Shown here one piece after another: positions 29,639 to 41,753 of a DNA stretch of 64,000 bases (positions within the stretch are counted from its first letter, which is position 1; every line of letters begins with the position of its first letter). Both the position numbers and the translations under genes were made by a program. Source of the stretch: Hordeum vulgare subsp. vulgare (taxonomy: Eukaryota; Streptophyta; Magnoliopsida; Poales; Poaceae); assembly GCF_904849725.1 (NCBI RefSeq), contig NC_058521.1, forward strand, positions 433,770,676-433,834,675. Reading direction: 5' to 3'. The notes under the pieces were generated by a model that did no database searches, was not told the DNA's origin, and saw only the letters and a program-made list of their open reading frames with translations.

Positions 29639-32600
29639 TGTAACATCCCAAAATTATAAATTTTGGAATGTTAATATAATTATTAGATTGATTGTTTGTT
29701 TGTTTGCTGAGTGATTGAAACTTGTGTAAAATTTGAAACTTTTCAAAACTTTTGAAAGAGAGGGAATAAAATGACTTTCCCCTTCTCCGGTGAATTCAAT
29801 TCAAGCTTTTAAAAGCAACGAGAGAAGATGACATGACTTCTTCGATTATAAAAAATTTGAACGGAGATATTTGCATTGATTTCTTTTGCATTTCCTCGCG
29901 CGAGAAAAGCCCAGAGAAAAATACTCTCTTGCACGCAAGAGAGAGAGCGGAGGAAAATGACACTCCAAACTGCGGGCAATTTATTGGAGTGGAGATAATA
30001 TGACTTCTTCCCTGTCGAATTAAAGTGCATAATGTTTCGAATATTATTTGGAGTTATCTCACTGGGTTTGGAAACTTTATAATCTTTCAAATTATTTTTA
30101 GTGGGGTTTTTATTTTAAATGCGCTTTGTGTGGCCTATTGCATAAAAGCTATTTTCAAAAATATGCATTAGGTGGAACTAGGATTTCTTTATAATTTATT
30201 AGGGGATTTATTTTATACTTATATATATGTGTCTATATTAGCATTTTAATATATATATATATCTATATGTATACATATATATATATATTGCTATATGTGT
30301 ATGTATTATTTTTATATACATAAGTATATATATTTGTATACGTATATCGTTATTATTTTTCTCTGTTTGTTTTTCTTTAATATATATATATATATATATT
30401 ATTTTAATACTTGTTTTTTTTTTGTGGTTTTAAAAAAAAATAGAGGGGACTGGCCAGGCCGAGCCAGGATCTAACCCAGCCAGCCATGCAATCCCAAGCC
30501 ATGCACCGTACCTGCATGCATGCACCCCACCCAATCTTCTCTCTCCTTCCTTATTTCTCTCCTCTGTCTCCCCACGTCACCTCCTCTTTCTCTTACCTTT
30601 CTTCCTCCTTCCTTTCCTGCCCAGTACCGAGCCGCAGCTCCTCCCCACCCAGCGATTCCTTTCCCCTCTGTCTCCCTCTCCCTTCCTTACTCCTCCCTCT
30701 CCCTGGCCCATGGACCCCCCAACCGAAGCCTCCTCTCCCCACATCGGCACCTCTCCTCCTTCTCCCTCGTCCCTTCCTTCTTCTCCCAGCCAAAAACCGA
30801 GCCGCCCGAGACCAGCACGGGATTCTCTCCCCGTTTCTCCCTCTCCCTTCCATAGTTTCCCCTCCCCCATGGACTATATAAGAGCCACCTCCTCCACCCC
30901 GTTCCTACCCTACCGCCGCCGCCTCCCTCTCCCCTGCCGCCAGCAGCCCCGCTGCCCACCTCGACCACCGCAGTGCCGCCACTGCCGCCCGCCGGAGCAG
31001 ATCCTACTGCATCATCTACCTCGCCTCCAGGAGCAGCACCCGAGCCGCCCGACGCCTCCCCGCGGAGGAGAAGGACCCCACCGCCGCCTCCCCATTTTCC
31101 TCACCGCCCCGGAGCTCCCCTCTCCCCCTCGCCGGCGACACCCTCTTCTCCCTCGCCGGTGCAAGCACGGCCAGCCACGGTCAACCAATGTAGTCTCTCC
31201 CTCTCCCTCTCTGTTCTTGTTTTTTTTTTGTTTTAGCCCTTAGATCTCTAGTGGATGGTTAGATTAGATCTAGGAAATACCCTTTCGGTTTAGTTCAGTA
31301 AACCGCGGTTTATTTTTCCCACTTAAAATTTAGCCAGCCCTTTTGCTAGCCTTAGGAAGTTTGCTCCAAACCAAGAAACAAACGTCCACCGCAGCCAGTA
31401 ACATCTTGCCACGTGTACCCCAATAGCTAGCTAGTTATCTCCAGTTTTTTTTCCGTCTAAACAGCAAAAACAGAAACTTTCAATCTTGTTTTGGCCACAA
31501 CTTTTGATCCCGAAGTCCAATGACTTTGATTATTTTTTCAGTAGCTCACAAATTGCATGTAGTTTTTAAAAATATATAATTTGTCTATGTTTGAAATTTT
31601 TCAATATAAGTTAGATCAGATTTGGTTTAAACACTGTTTTGCGTATTCCAGGAGTTAAAAAATAGCTTTTAATTTGATTCCTTTTGGTACTGATCACTAG
31701 TGATCCTATTCATAAGTGGTAAAAATTTCAGAGTTGTTTGAGTACTTTAACTCATTATTTCATGTGAAACAGTTTCTGTTTCACCGCTTTTCGGTTTTTG
31801 GCTAATTCGTTTTATACTTTTGTTTTAAAATATTTTCTTTATTATTTCAGAAACATTATTATTGTTTTGGTTATGTTAGTTAACAGTAGTTTTGCAACAA
31901 GTTCTTATTTTTGTTTTATTTGTTTTTATGAAAACAATTCTAGCTCCGTAGTAACGTGCAATTGCTTTCACCGTTGTTTCAAATCCCGTTTGGGAATGCT
32001 TTCAAAAGTTTTGTGAAAAAGACTTTATTTTATCTTAGTTAAACTTATAACTTAGTTCTTTGTTATTATTTTCTGTTAGACAAAACTATTTAGTGGTTGA
32101 CGTAGTAGAAGATTCTTTAGTTCTATTTGAAGTTTCTTTCGGTTTCTCATTCGATCTCTCTCTTTTGTTTGATTGCTAGAATGATTGCTAGAATGAGTGC
32201 TTATGTGAATGATATGTTTGCTATATAGATTTCATCGGAGAGTGACGAGTAGTCTATCAAATTATGTTCTCGAGGAATTCTTCTTCGTCAACATCACAGG
32301 CAAGTCACTTTGAGCATACTTTCACCTATGGTTTATGCATTGTAGTTCTACCATCCTATGCCCATTTGCATGCTCCCTAGGTACTTGGAAACTTTATTGT
32401 AAATTGTAGTATCATGTGGTAGGAACACAACAACCCCGACACTTGGCCCCGGGACGACAATGTTATATATGCTATGCTCTAGTAGACGGGTTATCGGATG
32501 AGTGTATACCACGAGTGATGCGAGGTTGATATAATAATCAAGACCGGACTAAGACAAGATTTTAAAGACCTCAGACGCAATGCAACACTGGGTGAAGGAC

Positions 32601-33557
32601 GGTTGGCCGGCTCCCTGGAAAACATAGTGGATGCCCGGGATGCTGGAGAGGCCATGTCATCGTGCGGAAAGCTTCACCCAGGCTCAAAGAGACGGACGGA
32701 TATTTTCAAGACCAAGGCTTACCTGCACAGCCACAAGTCATTATGGGCTCTGGCTTGGTTGGACAACGCGCGACTTTGGACAGGCGGTGCTAGCAGATGT
32801 AGACGAACGGTAGGAATGGATGGGCACCGACAGGGATTCAGAGGGACCCGTTGAAAGACCATGTTTTGATCATCCGGTCTTCAAACGCCCCGAAGTGCGA
32901 GGACATACACGGAGGCGATCAAATCTTGTGGGGAACGTGTGCAAACTCTGCAGAGTACTCAAACCTAATCGATTAGCCGTGTCCACGGTCATGGACGACT
33001 TGAGCCGAAGGAACTGAAGTTATCTGGATTTCTCAACACCATTAAATATATTTGATAAGGGTAATTATTGACAACTCGGGTACGAGAACTGGTTGGCGGA
33101 ACCATCTCGTTAACAACAAACCTTGTAGTAACATTTTGCTCTCAACCCCTCTTGTTGTAGGATAAAACTGGCTTTATGCAAAACTTAGCTCCACCGACCA
33201 AATATGCATGTAGAGATAGTTGATTATTACTTTACCCCTCTCTTATGTGACTTGCCGACATATTCAATATGCTGACCTACACGGCTGCAACGTCTTATGT
33301 TGCAGATATTTTTCTTCGACGAGTAAGAGTACGATTCAGGGTTACGGTCTACACTCAACTTGCCGTTGGTGTTTATTGGGACTCCACTCCCTTGACCACT
33401 TCCGCTGAGATAATTAAGGTATATATATCAGTTTTACGCTATTTTACATGTGATTCCACTTTGATATATACATTGATGTACTGTGTGTGCCAGCATACTG
33501 ATCCAGGGATGGCACAGAAACACAGAGGCTTGAATCGTTTTGAGTCGGGTCGCTACA
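29639..33557 (+). repeat. LTR 6 (3919 bp, complete)
   Basis: Long TA tract, 15-bp segment present, T-run interrupted by a GTTTT insertion (about 31230), GCGCGAC form. It shares the GGAAAACATAGTGG variant (about 32620) with LTR 8. One A is lost in the AAATTCAAATTC stretch near the LTR start (29800), as also in LTR 9. Confidence 0.95.
30875..30882 (+). promoter_or_regulatory. TATA box, LTR 6
   Basis: TATATAAG, 1236 bp into the LTR. Confidence 0.75.
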
Positions 33558-33561
33558 GAGA

Positions 33562-33573
33562 TGGTATCAGAGC
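33562..33573 (+). other. Primer binding site, copy 6
   Basis: TGGTATCAGAGC after a GAGA spacer. Confidence 0.93.
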
Positions 33574-33783
33574 ACATGTTGACTGTAGGACGTGACCTTA
33601 GAAACTGGAAATTTCTTAGGATAGGATCTCTCAAAAAAATTCTTCAATAACACCTTTTACTTCTCATCTCTTCTGATTTCATCAAACGTTCTCTCTCACC
33701 TCAAATAGTTAGACAATCCCCTTACCCCTTTGTCCTCATGAAGAATCAACGGAGTTCTACTTCAAAGTAAAGAGGATTTCATC

Positions 33784-34020
33784 ATGGAAATTGAAGCTAC
33801 ACCAATTGAAGACTCTCAAGACCCGAAGAATTCGAAGATCCCGAAACGTCCGAATATTTGTATGACCATTAGAAGTCCAAACCCCTATTATATACCTATG
33901 TTAGTTACGATGATTTGTGAGCCGTCATTGGTATGTGTTTTCCGACGGCCACAAATAAAACCTATTCTCAAAAATATTGTTTGTATTGTGTGTATCTCCA
34001 TCCCTCTCTTACCCGTCTGA
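33784..34020 (+). CDS. Upstream frame of gag, possible exon 1 (copy 6)
   Basis: Has T19I and S23P, shared with copy 10, plus T39M. Possible intron 33931-34044. Confidence 0.5.
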   Translation: MEIEATPIEDSQDPKNSKIPKRPNICMTIRSPNPYYIPMLVTMICEPSLVCVFRRPQIKPILKNIVCIVCISIPLLPV

Positions 34021-34044
34021 TCCCCAAAACCTCAACCCTACCAG

Positions 34045-34923
34045 ATGGAGTATGAAGCTGGACTTGTAGTCTCTGGACCAATGACCCAGCTGGAAGCTGA
34101 AATATGGATTCAAAACATGGAGAACCACTTCGGGAGTAGCTTGATCTCAAGGAAGTATGAAGTGGAACACGCTCTCCAGTACTTTACCCAAAGTGATGTT
34201 ATCTGGTGGAAAATGCACCATGCCATACAAGGATTTAGTGGAGCAGAAACTTGGGACGAATTGAAGAAGACTCTGTTAAGATCCCGTCTTATTCAAAAGT
34301 GCTATGATAATCCGAAGGAGAAGACTTGTGCATGCAAGATCTATGGAGAAATAGGACACACCCAGGAAGAACACAAGGATGGATGCACTCATTGTGAAGG
34401 AAATCACCCAGCTGAGGAGTGCCCAAGTAGTCAGGTGACTTGTTTCCTTTGTCACGGAACCACCCACTACCCAGCTCAGTGTCACATTTACCCCAAGGTG
34501 CAACAAGTTGTCAAGCAGCAGAAAGATGCAGTGAAGGAAACCCTCAAGAAGAAGATTCTAGAAGAACCGGTGATGAACGAACATACTGAAGACCCTGATG
34601 GACAAGGTCTGACCAGATTTTTCTCCAATAAGTGTTACTCATGTGGAGAAGAAGGACATTATTCACAGGATTGCACGAAGGAAAGCCAAGAGTATCTGGG
34701 AAACTTCCCGACGGAAGAAGTGGAGTTTGATCCACTTGAAATAGAAGAACTGGCCAAAGTACAGGAGTCCGGAAAGAAGAAAAAGTACCCTCGGAAGAAC
34801 CAAATCTCTGCACACATAGACCTGAGTCATGTTAGATGTTACAAGTATATGAAATTTGGCCACCACAAATACATGTGCTCAGGAAGAAAGCAAGGATGTA
34901 ATAAAGGATTGATTATGAAATGA
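34045..34923 (+). CDS. gag: Gag-like nucleocapsid protein, copy 6 (intact)
   Basis: Full length. N32S, A196K (just before the fourth knuckle) and K240Q compared with copy 9. Confidence 0.85.
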   Translation: MEYEAGLVVSGPMTQLEAEIWIQNMENHFGSSLISRKYEVEHALQYFTQSDVIWWKMHHAIQGFSGAETWDELKKTLLRSRLIQKCYDNPKEKTCACKIYGEIGHTQEEHKDGCTHCEGNHPAEECPSSQVTCFLCHGTTHYPAQCHIYPKVQQVVKQQKDAVKETLKKKILEEPVMNEHTEDPDGQGLTRFFSNKCYSCGEEGHYSQDCTKESQEYLGNFPTEEVEFDPLEIEELAKVQESGKKKKYPRKNQISAHIDLSHVRCYKYMKFGHHKYMCSGRKQGCNKGLIMK

Positions 34924-34998
34924 ATATGATTTATGGAAGAAGTTATGATGGATCAGCAAACGTTTTCTTAGGAGCATACGAAAACCTGAGAGTTGTGA

Positions 34999-35370
34999 AG
35001 ATACGATAGATGTTTCGTTCAGCTTGCAGAACCAATGGATTATCCGAACTTTATTTGTGGACAAGAGAAATTCTGCAACGCTTGTGAGGATGCCCAAGTG
35101 TTAGAATGCGAGATTCGCTTAACCTTATACAGAGAAATGATTTGGGTGCGGAATGGATTGATCACCATGACGACTTACTCGTATCATTTATCTTGCTATT
35201 CGGAATGGTAAATCTGAGAGACTTACCCACATAGAGAGATGACGTTCTTTGAAGCTTTTGTTTAAGCCTTAGAATGGTACAAGGAAAGCCCCAAGTACAT
35301 GGCATTTGTTGTCACGCGTAGGAAATTTTACGGTGAGAATGAAACCAAGACCCTTCTCTCTGCAGGATAA
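34999..35370 (+). pseudogene. Decayed reading frame 3' of gag, copy 6
   Basis: Same phase and internal stops as the other units. Confidence 0.45.
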
Positions 35371-35677
35371 CCACAATGGTAGACCACCATGAGAACCATC
35401 GATATGTTATTTAGAATTGACCACGAGACTGTCAGTTAAGAAGACCCAGTAATGGAAGAAGCTTATATCAACGGGAGAGCATCACCAAATGATTTAATAT
35501 GAAGATTGTGCGATGTGAGTTGCCAAAACCCCAGAGGATCGTTAAAACATTTTGAGGGACCAGTATCTCTCATTTTAAGTGTGGTAGCATCCCCCCCTTG
35601 CCGGAGATAGGAATTGTTAGAAGACCCCCAAACCCTAACCTTTCTTTCTAGCCTCTTCGAATCTCGAGGACGAGATT

Positions 35678-35696
35678 CATTTTAAGTGTGGTAGTT
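35678..35696 (+). other. Polypurine-tract-like site, copy 6
   Basis: Identical to copy 1, adjacent to LTR 7. Confidence 0.7.
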
Positions 35697-38600
35697 TGTA
35701 ACATCCCAAAATTATAAATTTTGGAATGTTAATATAATTATTAGATTGATTGTTTGTTTGTTTGCTGAGTGATTGAAACTTGTGTAAAATTTGAAACTTT
35801 TCGAAACTTTTGAAAGAGAGGGAATAAAATGACATTCCCCTTCTCCGGTGAATTCAAATTCAAGCTTTTAAAAACAACGAGAGAAGATGACATGACTTCT
35901 TCGATTATAAAGAATTTGAACGGAGATATTTGCATTGATTTCTTTTGCATTTCCTCGCGCGAGAAAATCCCGGAGAAAAATACTCTCTTGCACGCAAGAG
36001 AGAGAGAGCGGAGGAAAATGACACTCCAAAACTGCGGGCAATTTATTGGAGTGGAGATAATATGACTTCTTCCCTGTCGAATTAAAGTGCATAATGTTTC
36101 GAATATTATTTGGAGTTATCTCACTGGGTTTGGAAACTTTATAATCTTTCAAATTATTTTTAGTGGGGTTTTTATTTTAAATGCGCTTTGTGTGGCCTAT
36201 TGCATAAAAGCTATTTTCAAAAATATGCATTAGGTGGAACTAGGATTTCTTTATAATTTATTAGGGGATTTATTTTATACTTATATATATGTGTCTATAT
36301 TAGCATTTTAATATATATATATATCTATATGTATACATATATATATATATTGCTATATGTGTGTGTATTATTTTTATATACATAAGTATATATATTTGTA
36401 TACGTATATCGTTATTATTATTCTCTGTTTGTTTTTCTTTAATATATATATATATATATATATATTATTTTAATACTTGTTTTTTTATGGTTTGAAAAAA
36501 ATAGAGGGGACTGGCCAGGCCGAGCCAGGCTCTAACCCAGCCAGCCATGCAATCCCAAGCCATGCACCGTACCTGCATGCATGCACCCCACCCAATCTTC
36601 TCTCTCCTCCCTTATTTCTCTCCTCTCTCTCCCCACGTCACCTCCTCTTTCTCTTACCTTTCTTCCTCCTTCCTTTCCTGCCCAGTACCGAGCCGCAGCT
36701 CCTCCCCACCCAGCGATTCCTTTCCCCTCTGTCTCCCTCTCCCTTCCTTACTCCTCCCTCTCCCTGGCCCATGGACCCCCCCAACCGAAGCCTCCTCTCC
36801 CCACGTCGGCACCTCTCCTCCTTCTCCCTCGTCCCTTCCTTCTTCTCCCAGCCAAAAACCGAGCCGCCCGAGACCAGCACGGGATTCTCTCCCCGTTTCT
36901 CCCTCTCCCTTCCATAGTTTCCCCTCCCCCATGGACTATATAAGAGCCACCTCCTCCACCCCGTTCCTACCCTACCGCCGCCGCCTCCCTCTCCCCTGCC
37001 GCCAGCAGCCCCGCTGCCCACCTCGACCACCGCAGCGCCGCCACTGCCGCCCGCCGGAGCAGCTCCTACTGCACCGTCTACCTCGCCTCCAGGAGCAGCA
37101 CCCGAGCCGCCCGACGCCTCCCCGCGGAGGAGAAGGACCACGCCGCCGCCTCCCCATTTTCCTCACCGCCCCGGAGCTCCCCTCTCCCCCTCGCCGGCGA
37201 CACCCTCTTCTCCCTCGCCGGTGCAAGCACGGCCAGCCACGGTCAACCAATGTAGTCTCTCCCTCTCCCTCTCTGTTCTTGTTTTTTTTTAGCCCTTAGA
37301 TCTCTAGTGGATGGTTAGATTAGATCTAGGAAATACCCTTTCGGTTTAGTTCAGTAAACCGCGGTTTATTTTTCCCACTTAAAATTTAGCCAGCCCTTTT
37401 GCTAGCCTTAGGACGTTTGCTCCAAACCAAGAAACAAACGTCCACCGCAGCCAGTAACATCTTGCCACGTGTACCCCAATAGCTAGCTAGTTATCTCCAG
37501 TTTTTTTCCGTCTAAACAACAAAAACAGAAACTTTCAATCTTGTTTTGGCCACAACTTTTGATCCCGAAGTCCACTGACTTTGATTCTTCTTTCAGTAGC
37601 TCACAAATTTCCCGTAGTTTATAAAAATATATAATTTGTCTATGTTTGAAATTTTTAAATATAAGTTAGATCAGATTTGGTTTAAACACTGTTTTGCCTA
37701 TTCCAGGAGTTAAAAAATAGCTTTTAATTTGATTCCTTTTGGTACTGATCACTAGTGATCCTATTCATAAGTGGTAAAAAGTTCAGAGTTGTTTGAGTAC
37801 TTTAACTCATTATTTCATGTGAAACAGTTTCTGTTTCACCGCTTTTCGGTTTTCGGCTAATTCGTTTTATACTTTTGTCTTAAAATATTTTCTTTATTAT
37901 TTCAGAAACATTATTATTGTTTTGGTTATGTTAGTTAACAGTAGTTTTGCAACAAGTTCTTATTTTCGTTTTATTTGTTTTTATGAAAACAATTCTAGCT
38001 CCGTAGTAACGTGCAATTGCTTTCACCGTTGTTTCAAATCCCGTTTGGGAATGCTTTCAAAAGTTTTGTGAAAAAGACTTTATTTTATCTTAGTTAAACT
38101 TATAACTTAGTTCTTTGTTATTATTTTCTGTTAGACAAAACTATTTAGTGGTTGACGTAGTAGAAGATTCTTTAGTTCTATTTGAAGTTTCTTTCGGTTT
38201 CTCATTCGATCTCTCTCTTTTGTTTGATTGCTAGAATGATTGCTAGAATGAGTGCTTATGTGAATGATATGTTTGCTATATAGATTTCATCGGAGAGTGA
38301 TGAGTAGTCTATCAAATTATGTTCTCGAGGAATTCTTCTTCGTCAACATCACAGGCAAGTCACTTTGATCATACTTTCACCTATGGTTTATGCATTGTAG
38401 TTCTACCATCCTATGCCCATTTACATGCTCCCTAGGTACTTGGAAACTTTATTGTAAATTGTAGTATCATGTGGTAGGAACACAACAACCCCGACACTTG
38501 GCCCCGGGACGACAATGTTATATATGCTATGCTCTAGTAGACGGGTTATCGGATGAGTGTATACCACGAGTGATGCGAGGTTGATATAATAATCAAGACC

Positions 38601-39614
38601 GGACTAAGACAAGATTTTCAAGACCTCGGACGCAATGCAACACTGGGTGAAGGACGGTTGACCTGCTCCCTGGAAAACCCAGTGGATGCCCGGGATGCTG
38701 GAGAGGCCATGTCATCCTGCGGAAAGCTTCACCCAGGCTCAAAGAGACGGACGGATATTTTCAAGACCCAAGGCTTACCTGCACAGCCACAAGTCATTAT
38801 GGGCTCTGGCTTGGTTGGACAACGCGGCGACTCTGGACAGGCGGTGCTAGCAGATGTAGACGAACGGTAGGAATGGATGGGCACCGACAGGGATTCAGAG
38901 GGACCCGTTGAAAGACCATGTTTTGATCATCCGGTCTTCAAACGCCCCGAAGTGCGAGGACATACACGGAGGCGATCAAATCTTGTGGGGAACGTGTGCA
39001 AACTCTGCAGAGTACTCAAACCTAATCGATTAGCCGTGTCCACGGTCATGGACGACTTGAGCCGAAGGAACTGAAGTTATCTGGATTTCTCAACACCATT
39101 AAATATATTTGATAAGGGTAATTATTGACAACTCGGGTACGAGAACTGGTTGGCGGAACCATCTCGTTAACAACAAACCTTGTAGTAACATTTTGCTCTC
39201 AACCCCTCTTGTTGTAGGATAAAACTGGCTTTATGCAAAACTTAGCTCCACCGACCAAATATGCATGTAGAGATAGTTGATTATTACTTTACCCCTCTCT
39301 TATGTGACTTGCCGACATATTCAATATGCTGACCTACACGGCTGCAATGTCTTATGTTGCAGATATTTTTCTTCGACGAGTAAGAGTACGATTCAGGGTT
39401 ACGGTCTACACTCAACTTGCCGTTGGTGTTTATTGGGACTCCACTCCCTTGACCGCTTCCGCTGAAATAATTAAGGTATATATATCAGTTTTACGCTATT
39501 TTACATGTGATTGCACTTTGATATATACATTGATGTACTGTGTGTGCCAGCATACTGATCCAGGGATGGCACAGAAACACAGAGGCTTGACTCGTTTTGA
39601 GTCGGGTCGCTACA
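35697..39614 (+). repeat. LTR 7 (3918 bp, complete)
   Basis: Long TA tract, 15-bp segment present, uninterrupted T-run, GCGGCGAC form. The promoter block translates identically to that of LTR 8, so the two are close relatives in this part. Confidence 0.95.
36937..36944 (+). promoter_or_regulatory. TATA box, LTR 7
   Basis: TATATAAG, 1240 bp into the LTR. Confidence 0.75.
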
Positions 39615-39618
39615 GAGA

Positions 39619-39630
39619 TGGTATCAGAGC
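39619..39630 (+). other. Primer binding site, copy 7
   Basis: TGGTATCAGAGC after a GAGA spacer. Confidence 0.93.
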
Positions 39631-39840
39631 ACATGTTGACTGTAGGACGTGACCCTAGAAACTGGAAATTTCTTAGGATAGGATCCTTCAAAAAAATTCT
39701 TCAATAACACCTTTTACTTCTCATCTCTTCTGATTTCATCAAACGTTCTCTCTCACCTCAAATAGTTAGACAATCCCCTTACCCCTTTGTCCTCATGAAG
39801 AATCAACGGAGTTCTACTTCAAAGTAAAGAGGATTTCATC

Positions 39841-40077
39841 ATGGAAATTGAAGCTACACCAATTGAAGACTCTCAAGACCCGAAGAATTCGAAGACCCCG
39901 AAACGTTCGAATATTTGTATGACCATTAGAAGTCCAAACCCCTATTATATACCTACGTTAGTTACGATGATTTGTGAGCCGTCATTGGTATGTGTTTTCC
40001 GACGGCCACAAATAAAACCTATTCTCAAAAATATTGTTTGTATTGTGTGTATCTCCATCCCTCTCTTACCCGTCTGA
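39841..40077 (+). CDS. Upstream frame of gag, possible exon 1 (copy 7)
   Basis: Same protein as copy 1. Possible intron 39988-40101. Confidence 0.5.
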   Translation: MEIEATPIEDSQDPKNSKTPKRSNICMTIRSPNPYYIPTLVTMICEPSLVCVFRRPQIKPILKNIVCIVCISIPLLPV

Positions 40078-40101
40078 TCCCCAAAACCTCAACCCTACCA
40101 G

Positions 40102-40980
40102 ATGGAGTATGAAGCTGGACTTGTAGTCTCTGGACCAATGACCCAGCTGGAAGCTGAAATATGGATTCAAAACATGGAGAACCACTTCGGGAGTAACTTG
40201 ATCTCAAGGAAGTATGAAGTGGAACACGCTCTCCAGTACTTTACCCAAAGTGATGTTATCTGGTGGAAAATGCACCATGCCATACAAGGATTTAGTGGAG
40301 CAGAAACTTGGGACGAATTGAAGAAGACTCTGTTAAGATCCCGTCTTATTCAAAAGTGCTATGATAATCCGAAGGAGAAGACTTGTGCATGCAAGATCTA
40401 TGGAGAAATAGGACACACCCAGGAAGAACACAAGGATGGATGCACTCATTGTGAAGGAAATCACCCAGCTGAGGAGTGCCCAAGTAGTCAGGTGACTTGT
40501 TTCCTTTGTCACGGAACCACCCACTACCCAGCTCAGTGTCACATTTACCCCAAGGTGCAACAAGTTGTCAAGCAGCAGAAAGATGCAGTGAAGGAAACCC
40601 TCAAGAAGAAGATTCTAGAAGAACCGGTGATGAACGAACATACTGAAGACCCTAATGGACAAGGTCTGACCAGATTTTTCTCCAATGCATGTTACTCATG
40701 TGGAGAAGAAGGACATTATTCACAGGATTGCACGAAGGAAAGCCAAGAGTATCTGGGAAACTTCCCGACGAAAGAAGTGGAGTTTGATCCACTTGAAATA
40801 GAAGAACTGGCCAAAGTAAAGGAGTCCGGAAAAAAGAAAAAGTACCCTCGGAAGAACCAAATCTCTGCACACATAGACCTGAGTCATGTTAGATGTTACA
40901 AGTATATGAAATTTGGCCACCACAAATACATGTGCTCAGGAAGAAAGCAAGGATGTAATAAAGGATTGATTATGAAATGA
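40102..40980 (+). CDS. gag: Gag-like nucleocapsid protein, copy 7 (intact)
   Basis: Full length. D185N and E224K compared with copy 9; E224K is shared with copy 8, again linking these two neighbouring units. Confidence 0.85.
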   Translation: MEYEAGLVVSGPMTQLEAEIWIQNMENHFGSNLISRKYEVEHALQYFTQSDVIWWKMHHAIQGFSGAETWDELKKTLLRSRLIQKCYDNPKEKTCACKIYGEIGHTQEEHKDGCTHCEGNHPAEECPSSQVTCFLCHGTTHYPAQCHIYPKVQQVVKQQKDAVKETLKKKILEEPVMNEHTEDPNGQGLTRFFSNACYSCGEEGHYSQDCTKESQEYLGNFPTKEVEFDPLEIEELAKVKESGKKKKYPRKNQISAHIDLSHVRCYKYMKFGHHKYMCSGRKQGCNKGLIMK

Positions 40981-41055
40981 ATATGATTTATGGAAGAAGT
41001 TATGATGGATCGGCAAACGTTTTCTTAGGAGCATACGAAAACGTGAGAGTTGTGA

Positions 41056-41427
41056 AGATACGATAGATGTTTCGTTCAGCTTGCAGAACCAATGGATTAT
41101 CCGAACTTTATTTGTGGACAAGAGAAATTCTGCAACGCTTGTGAGGATGCCCAAGTGTTAGAATGCGAGATTCGCTTAACCTTATACAGAGAAATGATTT
41201 GGGTGCGGAATGGATTGATCACCATGACGACTTACTCGTATCATTTATCTTGCTATTCGGAATGGTAAATCTGAGAGACTTACCCACATAGAGAGATGAC
41301 GTTCTTTGAAGCTTTTGTTTAAGCCTTAGAATGGTACAAGGAAAGCCCCAAGTACATGGCATTTGTTGTCACGCGTAGGAAATTTTACGGTGAGAATGAA
41401 ACCAAGACCCTTCTCTCTGCAGGATAA
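41056..41427 (+). pseudogene. Decayed reading frame 3' of gag, copy 7
   Basis: Same phase and internal stops as the other units. Confidence 0.45.
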
Positions 41428-41734
41428 CCACAATGGTAGACCACCATGAGAACCATCAATATGTTATTTAGAATTGACCACGAGACTGTCAGTTAAGAAG
41501 ACCCAGTAATGGAAGAAGCTTATATCAACGGGAGAGCATCACCAAAGGATTTAATATGAAGATTGTGCGATGTCAGTTGCCAAAACCCCAGAGGATCGTT
41601 AAAACATTTTGAGGGACCAGTATCTCTCATTTTAAGTGTGGTAGCATCCCCCCCTTGCCGGAGATAGGAACTGTTAGAAGACCCCCAAACCCTAACCTTT
41701 CTTTCTAGCCTCTTCGAATCTCGAGGACGAGATT

Positions 41735-41753
41735 CATTTTAAGTGTGGTAGTT
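41735..41753 (+). other. Polypurine-tract-like site, copy 7
   Basis: Identical to copy 1, adjacent to LTR 8. Confidence 0.7.

Noticed and set aside
36638..37141. Minus-strand Gly/Arg-rich frame of 167 codons
   Set aside because: Mirror of the same low-complexity block; broken or shortened in other units.
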